A stretch of DNA of 64,000 bases, from the NCBI GenBank assembly GCA_001414485.1, contig LLEY01000001.1, positions 310,001 through 374,000 on the forward strand, given 5' to 3'. A program made the position numbers and the translations under genes. This DNA comes from Calycina herbarum (taxonomy: Eukaryota; Ascomycota; Leotiomycetes; Helotiales; Pezizellaceae). Positions 22,901 to 34,638 of this stretch are shown piece after piece. Within the stretch, counting starts at the first letter, position 1. Each line of letters starts with the position of its first letter. The notes beneath the pieces were generated by a model. It saw nothing but the letters and a program-made list of their open reading frames with translations. It was not told the origin of the DNA and did not search any database.

Positions 22901-25003
22901 TTGGATTCTCTCTGTGTTGCATAATCGCCATATAATATCATCTCCACCGTTCACGTCCCCAAGTAGGGAATGGAGTCGTAGGGGATACGCGCCCATTTGA
23001 CTCGGTTCCAAGCTTGCACCCACAGTGTTTTGAATTTCTTTGCGAAAGTCTTCTGGGAAAAGTTTCATCGGTGAGATATCACAAATGCCGAGCGTCAAGC
23101 AAATATCATCACAGTGATAGCTGTTAATGAGAGCTTTGATTTTGGAATCTCTTAAATCAGACAAGCGTTAATTCTTCTTGGCCGAGAGGCAGGTTTTTTA
23201 TTTTTCTCGTTGGACTATGTCATCCGGCGTTCCATTCTATCGGCTGCATTGTTTTCTCGTGGTGATCTAAGAGTGAGGCAGCTGTGGATATTTCAAGAGG
23301 GATGATTTCCCCTTTTTTGCTTCTTTTTCGATGTCTTCCAAAATACAAAAACCCTCCTATCTCACTAGATTTTATGGAAGGGAAGGCGATGATTTCAAAA
23401 GGAATCGAGATGTCAGTATCAAGATTTGCACATTAGCAACCTATTCATCATTTGATTGATTTTCTCCAACACAATGTTCTTAGGGCACTTGATCTCCAAG
23501 ATTTGGAGCTTCCATACTCCCACGTCTTTATCCCCTTCTCTTGTTCTTAGGGCTTACTAACCTCCACGGGGCAGAGAGGTTATACTCCTCCCCTTGGCGA
23601 AGCTGTATACTCGTGAGGCTATGGCACTAGAATTCCAGAACAGGTGCTCGCATGTTTGGATTTGACTCTGAGATCGACGGGTATTCATCACCACTCTCTT
23701 CGATTTCTGTACTGTATTTCGATCCATTTCGAATAATTTCTCTGTCTAAGTAGCATAGTCTTTCTTCTTAAAAGTAAGATGGGATATACGTCAAGTCAAG
23801 TTGGGGGAAGATCATTCATTTGATTTCATTTCACATATGTAGTAAAACAATTCTATACCAGGCCAAGTCATTCGTTTCCTCTCGTCGGAACCTTGTTTGT
23901 TTTTATAAATTCTCTTGCTTCGAGTAAAAAATTCGTATGAATAAAAGTGTAGCTATGATTTGGATTTTTTTTAAAAAAATTAAGTTCCTTGTCTCAAGTG
24001 AGATAAAAATAAAATTTGAATCTGCTTCAGACGAAAATTTCTCGCAAAGTTTGCTTGAAGGATTTAGGATGACTTATGCTTGTCGAAACTTATACTTGCG
24101 TAATTAGAACAACAAATGTTCTCAGACATATCTCAAGTTTGATGTATCGTTGCAACTTTAGTCCTACCAATTTATTAGGCCGCTTGAGTGGACACAAATA
24201 AAAAAATTATTACAGAGTTCAAGTCGTGGTTTTACACACACTCGTTGTGACGAACAAAAGAGTTCTCGTTGTCCTAACTTCTTAGTACAATTTTAGTACT
24301 AACCTGATATTTTAGGACAATCGAACTTTATTGTTCTAAACGCCTGCGTCAATATTCTAAATTGTCCTAAGCGTTTAGGTCAATGACCAAAATTATTCTA
24401 GAGAGTTTAAATAACGAGAGGGGTAGGCAGGTACGAACCTGAAGTATTTACTGCCACTTTCACCTTCTATTCCGAGCCAGGGTAGGATAAAAAGACTCAA
24501 ATAGCACAGCTCAACTTAGACGAAGAGTCTAGTGTTTGGCGCAGCTCACAAGGAATGCAGTTAAGTCCAAGCTTCATGGGCATTTACAGCTATCGATGAA
24601 GGCCAGCAGCACGCACATATTTGTACTTATCAGGACTGTTAGTAGTATATCCAAGTGTTGAGTTGGTTAGTTACCTCAGTCAGGCCATTCCAAAGAAATT
24701 CACAATTTTCAAAAGGGGAAAAATATATAAGTGCTAAAAATATAGCATTGAATCTTTTGACAGAAAATTCTAAACTAAACGAGTGGCTATATATACAAGA
24801 GACTGGAACCAGATCAGTTAAGATCTACTTCATAACTTTTCTCATCGCAAACAAAACAAAAAAACGCCCTTCAATGCTGCTACTTCTGTTTTTTCGCGCC
24901 GACGTTCAACGGGATAGGACCAAGGAAAGAAACCACTTCAAGCTTATAATATCTATACACCAAGAATCGAAGATACAACTTTGAGTATCGAAGAAAGGGA
25001 AAT
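19989..25003. other. 5-kb gene-poor stretch
   Basis: No frame with a family motif, and no convincing exon chain. Frames of 80-120 codons at 21360-21674 and 21801-22163 (+) are not supported. The frame at 22868-23164 (minus, 98 codons) has no ATG start. 23940-24650 is AT-rich and holds three alternating copies of the 9-mer TTGTCCTAA. The first 200 nt are the probable promoter of copy B. Confidence 0.45.
24269..24370. repeat. Three alternating copies of TTGTCCTAA / TTAGGACAA
   Basis: TTGTCCTAA occurs at 24269 and 24362 and its complement TTAGGACAA at 24312, spaced 43 and 50 nt, with a degenerate copy (TTGTTCTAA) near 24331. This may be a degenerate palindromic element or a cluster of protein-binding sites; nothing further can be said. 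Confidence 0.35.
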
Positions 25004-26860
25004 CTATGCTTTCGAAGCAGTGCGGGTGGCAGTTTGGAAGGTGGTTGGTGGGCTTCCGGATGGCATTCCCATTGGAATTCCTGTTGGCATTGGTCCGGAG
25101 CCTGAAGGAGGAGCTTGTCCAGACTTTGGTGCGTTAGGGAAGCCACTAGCACCGGAAGCAGCGAGGAGAGTTGGGCGAACACCGCTTGGAAGAAGAGTGA
25201 GACTTGGGATTGGAATGGTGACAGCTTCGGCGTTGAATCCGTTAAGAGCACCAGATTCTTGTGCTGGAGGAGTGCCAGATGGGATTGGTCCACTGATAAT
25301 GTGTTAGTTGTTGCAATAGAAGTTTGGTCGTTGATCTTCGGCTATTTTATTGTGCGAGATAATCGCGGACAATTGTAGCCATTAATCGGAAAGGTTTAGA
25401 ACAATGAAGTCAAGTTTCTCATTCTTCCAAACCCCCTCGAATAATAGGTTCAATTATTCCGAATTATGTTGTATAATGAAGTAGGTGGCCGAAGACCAGC
25501 TCGCTTAGGGTTCAAGTTTTACTTACGATGGTCTAGCACCGGATGGGAATGCGAATGCACCGGAGGGCTTTGGGCCAGACGGGAATGCAACTCCTGAAGG
25601 CTTTGGGCCCGAGGGGATTGGGCCAGATGGGAGCTCTTGACGTCTGTTGAGTGGTGCGCCTGATTCTTGGGCTGGAGGGGCGCCGGTTGGGATGGGTCCT
25701 CTGAAAGTGTATTAGTTATGAAATCTTGGTGATCTTGTATGAAGGATTAACTTACGATGGAGCTGGGCCTGATGGGAAACCACCTCCTGATGGGAAAGCA
25801 CCAGATGGCTTTGGTCCGGATGGGAATGCAGCTCCTGATGGGAATGCACCTGATGGTCGAGCACCCTCAGCGTTTGCTCCGTGAATTGCAGCTCCTGATT
25901 CTTCTGCTGGAGGGGCACCAGTAGGGGCAGGTCCACTGTTGATGTGTTAATTCTCGGAACATTCGTAGATGAAGAATTAAAAGAACACTTACGATGGTCT
26001 AGCACCACTCTTCTTGGCTCCACCTGATGGTCGAGCGCCAGAGGGTCGTTCGGCTCCTGATTTGAAGTCACCACCAGCTCCGCTAAAGAATTGTCAGTTT
26101 GCATAAATTTTGTGTGGAAAAGGCATATGACTTACGATGGCTTTGGTCCACTTGGGATGGCACCAGAAAACTCGGCTTGTCTTGCTACCTTGGCAGCTTT
26201 GGTTGCCTTTGCAGAGCCTGAGTTTGGAGCACCAGATTGTCCTTGAGGAGGAGCCCCGGATTGTTGAGGTGGTGAGCCAGATTGTTGACCACCAGCGCCT
26301 CCAAATCCACTAGAAAGTGTTAGCCAATGTAACTGTAAACGAAATGCTTTTCTTACCTTGGAGAAGCGCCCCCAACGCCTCCAGGACCACCGCTAGGAAT
26401 TGCTCCGCTAGGAATTGCTCCACTAAATTATATTAGTATGATTGCCTGCACTTGAGTGGAATGTAAATTACCTTGGTCGTGCTCCGTTTCCGCCAGGTGC
26501 TGAACCGCTTTGAGCAGCAGCCTTGAGGTTTGCAGCAGCTGTTGGCTGACTACCCTGACCGCCGAAGCCGCTTGGTGATCCTGTTTGTTGACCACCTTGT
26601 TGACCGCTGGGTGCGGCTCCAGATTTTTGTCCTCCTTGGCCACCATTTCCACCTGCAAACCCGGAAGGAGAAGCTGATCCTCCAGATTTTTGAGCTCCTT
26701 GTCCAAAGCTTCCAGATGCTCCAGATGCTTTGGCTCCGGTTGCCTTTGCGACTCCTGAAGCTTTACCGACGGCTCCAGATGCTTTTGAGCCACCACAGCT
26801 AGAAGAAGCTGCAGCTGAGGAGCCGACAAGGGCAGCAATGACGAAAGGTGTGAATCTCAT
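25004..26860 (-). CDS. Secreted Gly/Pro/Ser/Ala-rich repeat protein with modular exons
   Basis: Seven exons: 26472-26860, 26357-26422, 26136-26309, 25993-26082, 25756-25935, 25527-25700 and 25004-25292, giving 453 residues. All six introns are phase 2 and all fall inside a serine or arginine codon of an xPS-G or xPR-G repeat joint; internal exons are 66, 174, 90, 180 and 174 nt, all multiples of three. A signal peptide (RFTPFVIAALVGSSAAA) opens the protein. Repeat units are xPSGAxPSG (for example RPSGAFPSG, PKPSGAFPSG) and a longer unit GPIPTGAPPAQESGA at the start of exons 5, 6 and 7. The C-terminus (TFQTATRTASKA) has no hydrophobic GPI-signal tail, so secretion rather than anchoring is expected. 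Composition suggests a disordered, possibly heavily O-glycosylated wall or matrix protein. No catalytic domain is visible; the function is unknown. Confidence 0.82.
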
Positions 26861-28361
26861 GATGAAGTTGTTGAGGGTTGATGAAGATGATGAAGATGAT
26901 GAAACGAAGTGTATAAAAAAGGCACTGCCGTTGAAAGAAGGGAAGAAATGCTAAAGAAGATTTCTGTCGAAGAAAGAATGTCTGATGCTGAAGATGAAGA
27001 AAGAAGAAGAGGGTGAACTGTGAGGATGATGTTATACAGATGGAAAGTAGAGTATACTTATACATCAGACGCAATACACTTTCTTCTAATGTCCGAATCA
27101 CTTGATTGGATGTGCATGTTGTTCGGACGAGGCTTGGAGGCTAGATTTTCCATGGTCGTCGTCTTCCGATGAAGGTGGATATTCTCCACTGTCAAAGTTT
27201 CAAGTTCGATTTCCCCGCTGTCGCCAGCAAAGGTGGTCGATAGCATCCATGTTTTCCAGCCTTGTGGCAATCATTGTGGCGTCGGTTATGCGTAAGAGCC
27301 CCATTCTTCCCAATTAACCCTCAACAAGGCGGTGCCAACTCCACAACAGCTCTTTGGTGGACTTTGCGCAGACCGGAAATTGTCGAATGTGGCTGGACCA
27401 ACAGCTGCGGCTCGACGAGAAACGAAACAAAACCGCGTAGTCGCAGATCCACGCGTCAAGTTGATGTGCTTGCCAAGACCAAGCATGTTTTCGAACCCTC
27501 TTCCAAGACCCGTCCAATGGTGTCAAGGCTAAAAGATGGGTTTTGATTCTATATTCGTTGGTTTCTTGAAGCTTCTGCAATCTTTCTCTCACGTGTGCGT
27601 GACTTAGGTGATGATCTGATATTGGAGAGTTGTCGTCATGCTTTCCCTGGTGATGTTTCACACTGCAGATCCTCAGAACCACATAGATGACAGGAAAGAC
27701 TCTAAAGCTGTGGTGTTGAATAGATTACTCATAGGTATGAAGATTTATATGCGAGCAACTTGTGCAATGAATAGTGCATCCTTAGAACGAAATGATACTC
27801 GAGTTGTAGGAAAGGAGGTGTACAATTGCTGCTAGACTTCAGATTCTCGCTTGGTGAGACTCGGCTTTAAGGGATTGCCCAAAAGAGACTTCACGTGATC
27901 TCCATGGTCCGTGTTTAAAGCAATTAAAAATAGCCCCCGAAAGTATGGAACTATGGGGCCGCCAACTACCGGGATTGACGAAGACGACGACGACCTCCTT
28001 ATGCCGGACCAAGTAATTTGAAAGTCGATATTTCCACTCTAGCGGGACAAAGTTCACGCGCAGCATTTCTTGCAGACATAAAACTTGAAACTGTTTGCAC
28101 TGAATTCATAAGAACTCTCCTTCAGCCAGTCGGTCCTGCTCATTTCGGAACTCTTCTTGTTTGTTTCCGGACGACCGACTTCTCAATTTTCCGTCTCAAT
28201 CTCACCAATTGTTTCTCCAGATTCTCCCCTCTCTTCAACATTGCTTGGAAACGACCCGAATGACTCTGCACTCCATTTCTACTGTTGTTGTATTTAACAT
28301 CAACGAAGCCTAAAGAAATGAAGATACTTTTCGTTCTGACACCCACCAGACCTCTCGGTAA
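26861..28361. other. Intergenic, no gene recognised
   Basis: It starts with a GATGAAGAT microsatellite-like leader of the repeat gene (26870-26905). Frames on the minus strand at 27058-27270, 27314-27682 and 27839-28066 are uninterrupted for 70-120 codons but without motifs or splice support. Confidence 0.35.
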
Positions 28362-29641
28362 TCATGCGACCAACTCAACCGCCCTCCCTTTTATCCCATT
28401 TACCTCATCTTCTACCAAATCAATTCCAAAGTGCTTCTTAATCGCCCGGACTCTCTCCTCTTCGGTCTTACAACTCTATTACAAGAAATTAGAACCAATC
28501 AAACCCTAGTTACGAAAGCGGGAATTTCACAACTTCACTTACCAGAATTGTCTCAGTTTTACCGCCATTATTCCTCTTCACATCGCCATTTACCAACATG
28601 ATCTTTCCAACTACTTTCCGAACCTTCGAATCTCCTTCCCCGACCTCGAAACTTGCTATTTCCTCTAACATAAATTTCACGATAAGCACAGTTGATACCT
28701 GAAAGTTTGGGAGCGTCGGGTAGGTGCTGGTATAATGATTCATGACCTCGAAATCCGGAGGAAAGAACTCCAATTCTCCGAATTCATAGAAGGTATTCCA
28801 GGGTTTATCGACGCTATTCCGGTACTGATAAATCCAGAACTTTTGGGGCTCAGAATCTACGGAGGTTGTGTATTGGGAGGAGAGGACTTGTGTAGCGGCT
28901 GGCGACTCGCGGTCTTCAGGTGAGACTGGTGCGTGGATGAGTCGAATTTGCTGACTTCCAATATTTGTGAAAATTGGGGGTTCTTCCGGGCAAGGTGTGA
29001 GAGGGAGTGGAAGGACTTGCCCATCACCACCGAATGCGACTATTGAGGATTGAGCTTGAGCACGGTACATGGGATGGAAGAGCAGAGGACTGTACCGTCA
29101 AGTGAGTATTTCGAGCCATCAGGGAGCGTGACAATATTCACAATATGAACCCTTGGTTATCGATGAGCCAAGGAAAGACAACACAACATTGGACTTCGAT
29201 TTACAACTTACCATCCAGTAAACTTCCCGTTTGGCACGCCTCTATTTTCGATTCAGCATTTCGGGAAACATACATGAATTAAACAGGCATTGCTTACCCG
29301 GCTCTAGGACGAATTCTCACGCCTCTCATCTCGACTCTGAATCCCAAACTTCTCAAGATGGAATTGAAGAAGATCGAGCCTTCCATACAATACCCACCTC
29401 TCCCCCTAGCATTTCCTACAATTTTTTGAAATAAATCCTGGGGGTTCAAGGAAACTCGGCCAATGGGGGAGTAATGCAATAACAAATTCTCGTATGGGAT
29501 TCTTGCTATTTGATGGGTATGCAATACTGTAAGATATTGGAGGTTAAGTGTTGGAGAAGCATGGTGGTGAAAGCGAGCGGGTAGAGAAACATAGTTCTCC
29601 CAGAGAGAAACTTGGTCCAAGGTGTAGCTTCGGCTTGCCAT
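28362..29641 (-). CDS. Arylamine N-acetyltransferase
   Basis: Exons 29298-29641, 29212-29241, 29096-29151, 28543-29039 and 28362-28475 join in phase to 346 residues. The family motif RGRGGYCMEGSIFFNSILR carries the catalytic Cys85. The two tiny exons supply FTGWVHIVNIVTLPDGSKY (His127) and SLDVAFGGDG (Asp143), so the Cys-His-Asp triad of NAT enzymes is complete. Further features are the N-terminal helix with RIPYENLLLHY and the C-terminal KTEEERVRAIKKHFGI. NATs transfer acetyl (in some fungi malonyl) groups from CoA to arylamines or hydrazines in the cytosol; in fungi they are used for detoxifying aromatic amines such as benzoxazolinone products. Length is as expected for fungal NATs. The 30-nt exon 2 is unusual but forced by the histidine motif. 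Confidence 0.9.
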
Positions 29642-29923
29642 TTTGATATCGTCGTGGTTCTCGATTTAATTTTTGAATGCGGGATTCCAAAATTTAATCG
29701 ATAGGGCCAGTTATAACTTTATTCTGTTCCTAAGTCTCCTTCCAAAAATGAATACAGTCAGGCAACGTGACTCACAAATGTTCCCCGGACGAAATCGTGT
29801 CGGAATTGACGAGCCCCTTTCCAAAAGTGGGGAACAGCGACTGACTCGACGCCACCGTACATCCGAAAGTACCCGTATATTAGCACGCAATAGACAAAGA
29901 AATTGGAGGGGATCAAGAAGTAC

Positions 29924-30624
29924 CTGACTCAGAGTCGTGAATACTTCTAGACGCTGAGACGGGTCGATGCCAGGACCTTGAGAATCAAGAATGTGACCTG
30001 AAAGTGATCAATAAACTACCAACGACTGAGCTCTTGCAATACCCACCTAGCATCTTGCCTTCCCTGTCTTGTCTACCACGAGTCTCGCCAATATAGCTTG
30101 AGATTCCGACGAATATAATGGCATTTTGCTCGCCGGTGTAAAGCTTCGGGTCTAATCCACGTAAGACGAAGAAACCCCTTCCACTGTGTAACTCAACCGC
30201 GAGGGTGAGCCAACATCTAGTGTGAGGCCTGCAAGTCGAGTCAGTACCAGCTTTGAGCATCGCTCTTTTGATCCCTACTCTGAAAATGTGCCAAAGCAGC
30301 ATTAATCTCGGCCTTCTCGTTGTTCGTAAGGATCAACACATAGTCATTCTCATCCTGGATATCTTTCGCTTCCCAGGCTAGTGGAGAATGGATATTGCAA
30401 GGCCATGCATCTGGCAAGGTGGTGATCAGACCACCAGCACGAAGTCTACAGGCTGTCCTAGCTTGATAAGCCTCAATATTTGGTTCCCAGTCGATTTGCG
30501 AAGATAATTTGGCAGACTCCTCGTCGAAAAGTACTAGCTCAGCTAGCAGGTACTTTTTGCGAAGATCAGGAGCGAGGTAGTAGTCCTGTGCCAGTGCAGG
30601 GGGGGTTTCAAGTAATAGAGCCAT
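29924..30624 (-). pseudogene. Remnant of a TauD/TfdA-like (clavaminate synthase-like) dioxygenase
   Basis: The 5' part is well kept: start MALLLETPPALAQDYY, then RTACRLRAGGLITTLPDAWP and EINAALAHFQ. After a damaged stretch it continues LAVELHSGRGFFVLRGLDP and FVGISSYIGETRGRQD, typical of fungal TauD-like hydroxylases. Compared with the family, about 25 residues between HFQ and LAVEL are missing and the frame changes there. After a GTGGGT...TTTCAG intron a last exon-like piece (GHILDSQGPGIDPSQ) ends near 29924. The downstream part, which should carry the iron-binding HTD...H motif, is absent. The gene therefore cannot make an active non-haem iron oxygenase. Confidence 0.6.
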
Positions 30625-31274
30625 TATAAACCGGATGATCAAAAGCTGAATACTATCAAGACAGAGGAGGATTAGTATGTGTATTTATACGAGCCAATGA
30701 TTGAGCATTGATCAGCTGTGCAGAAATCAAATAGTGAGGCTCTACATTGTTGCCGCCAACAGCGCAAGACTTGTGACTACAAGTGTGATTATCCTGATGC
30801 CATTCTGAACAATAAGATGCAGCAAACAGAATTGGTCATGATTTGCTTATCTTACCCCGCACCTCCGATGATTAATTCAATATGAGCCGGGCGTCGAAAG
30901 GCGTAGGACGTACAGGTGAGGCTGTTCATTTATCCCGTAGAGGTGAGCAACGAGATTTATTACATCCATTAGAGGTCATTGACTTTGTTTCCTTCATGCA
31001 CATGAAATCGAAAATAGCGATACAAATGCAGGCCCCCACCGTCGTCCAAGAGCTAAGACAGCCACAAGCTCTAAGGACCAGTAATAAGAATGGAGGTGCG
31101 TCACAATACGCAGATATGACAACGAAGAGCAAGTTTTAGAAACCCCCGTCAAGCCCTATATTGGATTCAGAGCACACGATTACCTCAAATGGTATCGGAC
31201 ATGACACTCCGTAACTCATGCTTTATCATGCATACATACTTGTCCAGTGAGGCCCATCAATCTACCTCAGAGCC
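30625..31274. other. Intergenic, no gene recognised
   Basis: Holds the promoter side of the dioxygenase remnant and the 3' flank of the amidase. No coding signal. Confidence 0.4.
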
Positions 31275-33605
31275 TCAAAAACACGTACTTCCAGTCAAGA
31301 CCTTTGTAGGCAGTTCCTGCTCGACTAGCAACTCATGAATCATTTTGGCAAGCGCATTGTCAGATCCTAGGCCTATCAGTGCAAAGACATGATGGGGCAT
31401 GAGCAGGACTTACCTGGATACCCAACAAATGATCCAACCACTGGGAGGCTTTCGGATCGCTTTGTCACCCTCGAATCATAGGGTATTTGACCAACTAATG
31501 GGGGCGAAGTATTAGTCTGAAACACAACCGATTCATAAATTGGGCAAGGAAGTTACGTACTCGGGAGTATCAACTCTGGACAGCCCGAGAGCACCGATAT
31601 AAAATTTCTGTGCCAACCAGACCCGACACCGACCCACGGCCCACTAAGAGACGTCAGAGTTGATCGGACTGAGGTCTTTGAGGCTTACCCTCTATATTCA
31701 TCGCGATATTCAGGCTCAGACTCTGAGATCGGAAGGACAATCACCGTACCCAGGTCTGAGATGATCTCCGACAAAAACCAAGATCTGAAAACGTCTTTGC
31801 GCACAAGAGCTGCATCTTGTTCCTCTTTGGTTACCTGAGATGCCCCAGCCCATTTTGCTTCGATTGCAGGGTTAGAATAAGGGCGTCTTCCAAATTGCGA
31901 ATGGTAGTCGTGCCTGAACTGCTCTGTGTTGTTCCATAAGTCGAAGCTTTTGACGGTTTTCATGATTGTTCCCTTTCAAATGTGTTAGAAGACTTCGTGA
32001 TATCATGCAGCGTACCTACATTCTTTCCCACGTACTCCACCATTGACTCGCCTGTGTCACTTGGATTTTTCTCCTTCCAAATGTCATCCAGTCGTATACT
32101 GACACTCTTGATCTTCAGGTGAGCCTCCACATGGGACACAAAGCCTTCAAACACTCCCCGTGCTTTTTCATTCTTGTAGTCGAATTCAGGGAGACGAATC
32201 AGTCGTGTGGGCTGACAAACATCAAGTCAGCAAGGAATGTAAAGCCATAGGAAGTGTACCTTTGTTGGAGCTGTTGTCTTCGGATACAAGATATCGCAGA
32301 CAGACTCAAAAATGACTGCATCACGAGTCATAAATCCTACAGTATCAAGAGCGCTGTAATAAATTAATTTTGCAGCGTTGGAGTTTTCAGGGTGGGGCCT
32401 CTGACCGTGCCAATGGAAATATCCCTTTCAAAGACAAACTTCCGAAGGTTGGACGAATGCCGAAAAGGCCGTGCATCGATGCTGGATCGCGAATGCTTCC
32501 GCCAGCTGCTCAAAATGGTCAAAGGGAAATTTTGACGTGGAAGGCGAAACAAACTCACTATCTGTTCCAATACTAACATCGAGCCAGTCATACGCTGCTA
32601 GGGACGCACCGGCCCCGCTGCTGCTCCCTTCTGGGATCAAATATCCATCTCCACGGGGATTGAAGGGGCAGTGATAATCCACCCAGTCTCCCGTAGGGTC
32701 TTCGACGTCGGCAAATTGAGACAGAATGGTTTTACCTACGATCACAGCGCCTAAATCAATCAAATACTGCACGGCCGGAGCAGTGTCAGGAACCTCTGGA
32801 TAGAGAGTGTTCCATGCTCGAGAAGATAGCGACGTCTTGATTCCGCTCAAGTTAATGTTGTCCTTGATGGAGAATCGCATGCCGTTAAGAGGTTTTGAAG
32901 CTGACTTGGGATAGTATAAACGTGAAGGCACGGCCACCTCAAGAGAAGGGCCAGCTCCTCCGTGGAGTGGTTGGTACCCTGCAGATAGTAAGACCACAGT
33001 TCGACTCGAGAAAGATTGGGAAGGAAGTACTCGTTATGACCAGCCGGAAGTGTTGCAACGAAGAATGCCCCCTGTAAGTCGGGGAATAGCTTCCACACTG
33101 CATAGCATTGCCCAAAAATGATGTAGCAAGGCCCTTCACCCTGCTCGCCAGTTGTCGGTGCGAATGACAGTCTCGCATCCCACTCGGACAATAGACTGGC
33201 GACACTATTATCAACCTTCTGCGTTTGAGCACCGACGACGATCACTGTGCGCAGAAATGCTTCATGGAAAACATCATCCGTCTCCTTGAAGCGCGCCACG
33301 GTTTGTGATAAAAACCCGGATGTCAGCCGTCCTTCATGTAGCCTGATGACTGTCGCGGGGCCGCTAAAGAGCTCGTTGGAGCATGGAGAAATGACCTTGG
33401 AATCATCAGAGCTGAACGAGGCTGTGTGGATGATTGATAACGATACCTGAAAGGAGGGCGACACCACGAACCGCTCGCTCCCAATCTTCACCTCAGCCTT
33501 CCAGTGGGCAGCCATTGGAACTTCAGACAGTTTGGTTTCCGTCATGATGATGGCGTTCATAGTTGTCCAGACAAGCTGGAAGCAGGCGCGGGCCCAGAGA
33601 TACAT
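31275..33605 (-). CDS. Amidase-signature enzyme with an extra N-terminal domain
   Basis: Nine exons: 33041-33605, 32559-32978, 32406-32505, 32260-32353, 32020-32211, 31689-31972, 31561-31643, 31414-31494 and 31275-31372. All are in phase and give 638 residues. Residues about 1-190 form an unrecognised N-terminal domain. From about 205 the amidase signature domain runs with [13 protein letters not shown] (Lys227), [18 protein letters not shown] (cis-Ser near 308) and [17 protein letters not shown] (nucleophile Ser332), so the Ser-cisSer-Lys triad is intact. Later motifs are [11 protein letters not shown] and GCPELILP...GQIPYDSRV. The enzyme should hydrolyse an amide; the substrate cannot be read. 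The same two-part arrangement occurs in fungal amidases annotated near 'scytalone dehydratase-like' names (recollection, not checked). The first intron has a weak GTCATA donor; the others are ordinary. Confidence 0.83.
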
Positions 33606-34638
33606 GAATTGCTTGCTTTATAGGTAAATACAAAGTTGGCTATCGAGTGCTGCAAAAATCATGAGACTGTGAGCTCCTGACAAAGGTGGATAATGCAGTT
33701 GCTTTCAGGGCGGGCCCTCTTGGGTGGAGTTTGATATTCGAGAAGCCCGACAGCCTTGTGAGCGACAGCCTTGTGGACCGGTAAAGATGAGTACGTGCAG
33801 GCTGAGTGATCGATGCTGATTGGCTGCGGGGGAGACATGTGGCATGTTCCACGAGAATTCGAGAATAGCGGACCGGTCACCACCACCACCACCCTGCATG
33901 TGGCTGACAGGCACACAGGTGTCGATCGAGAATTGGGTGGCTCAGAGCCTCACTACTCGGTTTAGCAGAAAGTCTGTCCCATACCCACAATTTTTATAGT
34001 AGTGGAGTAGATGATAAACCAGTAGAATTTAGCTTTTAGAGGAGTGATTCCGTAGCCTCCGGAGGCCTGGAACATGCTAAAAAGCTAGTTTTTAGTACTA
34101 AACAAGCTGTGACGGTTTATAACCGTGTTCTTTGCTGGGTCACGTGATCTGCGCCTGTAGCGTACATCTGTGCAAGGAGAGCTTATCTCTTCCTTCCTTC
34201 CTCAATTTACCTCCTTGTAACACAACTCTCTACTTGTACTTGACCTCTTTATAAGCAGCCCGTAATACAAGCCTTCTCTAATAAATCGACGTCTAGGCTA
34301 TTCTAGCTACTAGACTTTTTTAGACTAAAAGTGTGACGGTTTACACCCGAAGAGTACTCGACTAACGTCTAGTTTCAGCCCTGGATTTACTAATTAAAAA
34401 GACCGACCCTCCCGTGGGTGGGAGTAGGTCGGGGACTCCGACGATTATGCTCAGGCTGCAGGCAGCAGGCAGGGCTGCATTAGCCGTCGGACGTATAAGG
34501 TTAATGTAAGGTTACTTACTCAGTACGAAAACCTTCCGACAGCGCTAAACCCCTGGACTCGAAGAAGGTAAATAGACCTACATCCGCGAGTGCTGACGAC
34601 CAACATGGTACTATAGATACTTGGAGACGAGACATAAG
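33606..34638. other. Intergenic with LTR-like insertion
   Basis: A CACCACCACCACC microsatellite lies near 33880-33893. From about 33990 to 34380 the sequence is repeat-like (next entry). A G/C-rich stretch with GCAGGCAGCAGGCAGGG follows at about 34455-34475. Confidence 0.4.
34109..34345. repeat. Probable solo LTR (or tandem LTR ends)
   Basis: TGTGACGGTTTA occurs at 34109 and again at 34332, 223 bp apart in direct orientation. Between them are a TCACGTGA palindrome, GAGCTTATCTCTTCCTTCC and a TATAAG box, an arrangement shared with the AT-rich block near 4.85-5.1 kb (TCACGTGA, TATAAATAG, GAGCTTCTCTCTTCCTTCC). The first copy also forms a palindrome (ACGGTTTATAACCGT). No retrotransposon coding sequence is left. 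A solo LTR of a Gypsy- or Copia-type element is the likely source. Confidence 0.5.

Noticed and set aside
22868..23164. 98-codon minus-strand frame with balanced composition
   Set aside because: No ATG start, an upstream stop, no motif and no matching splice site.
27314..27682. 122-codon minus-strand frame upstream of NAT
   Set aside because: No start context, motif or homologous pattern; overlaps equally long frames on the other strand.
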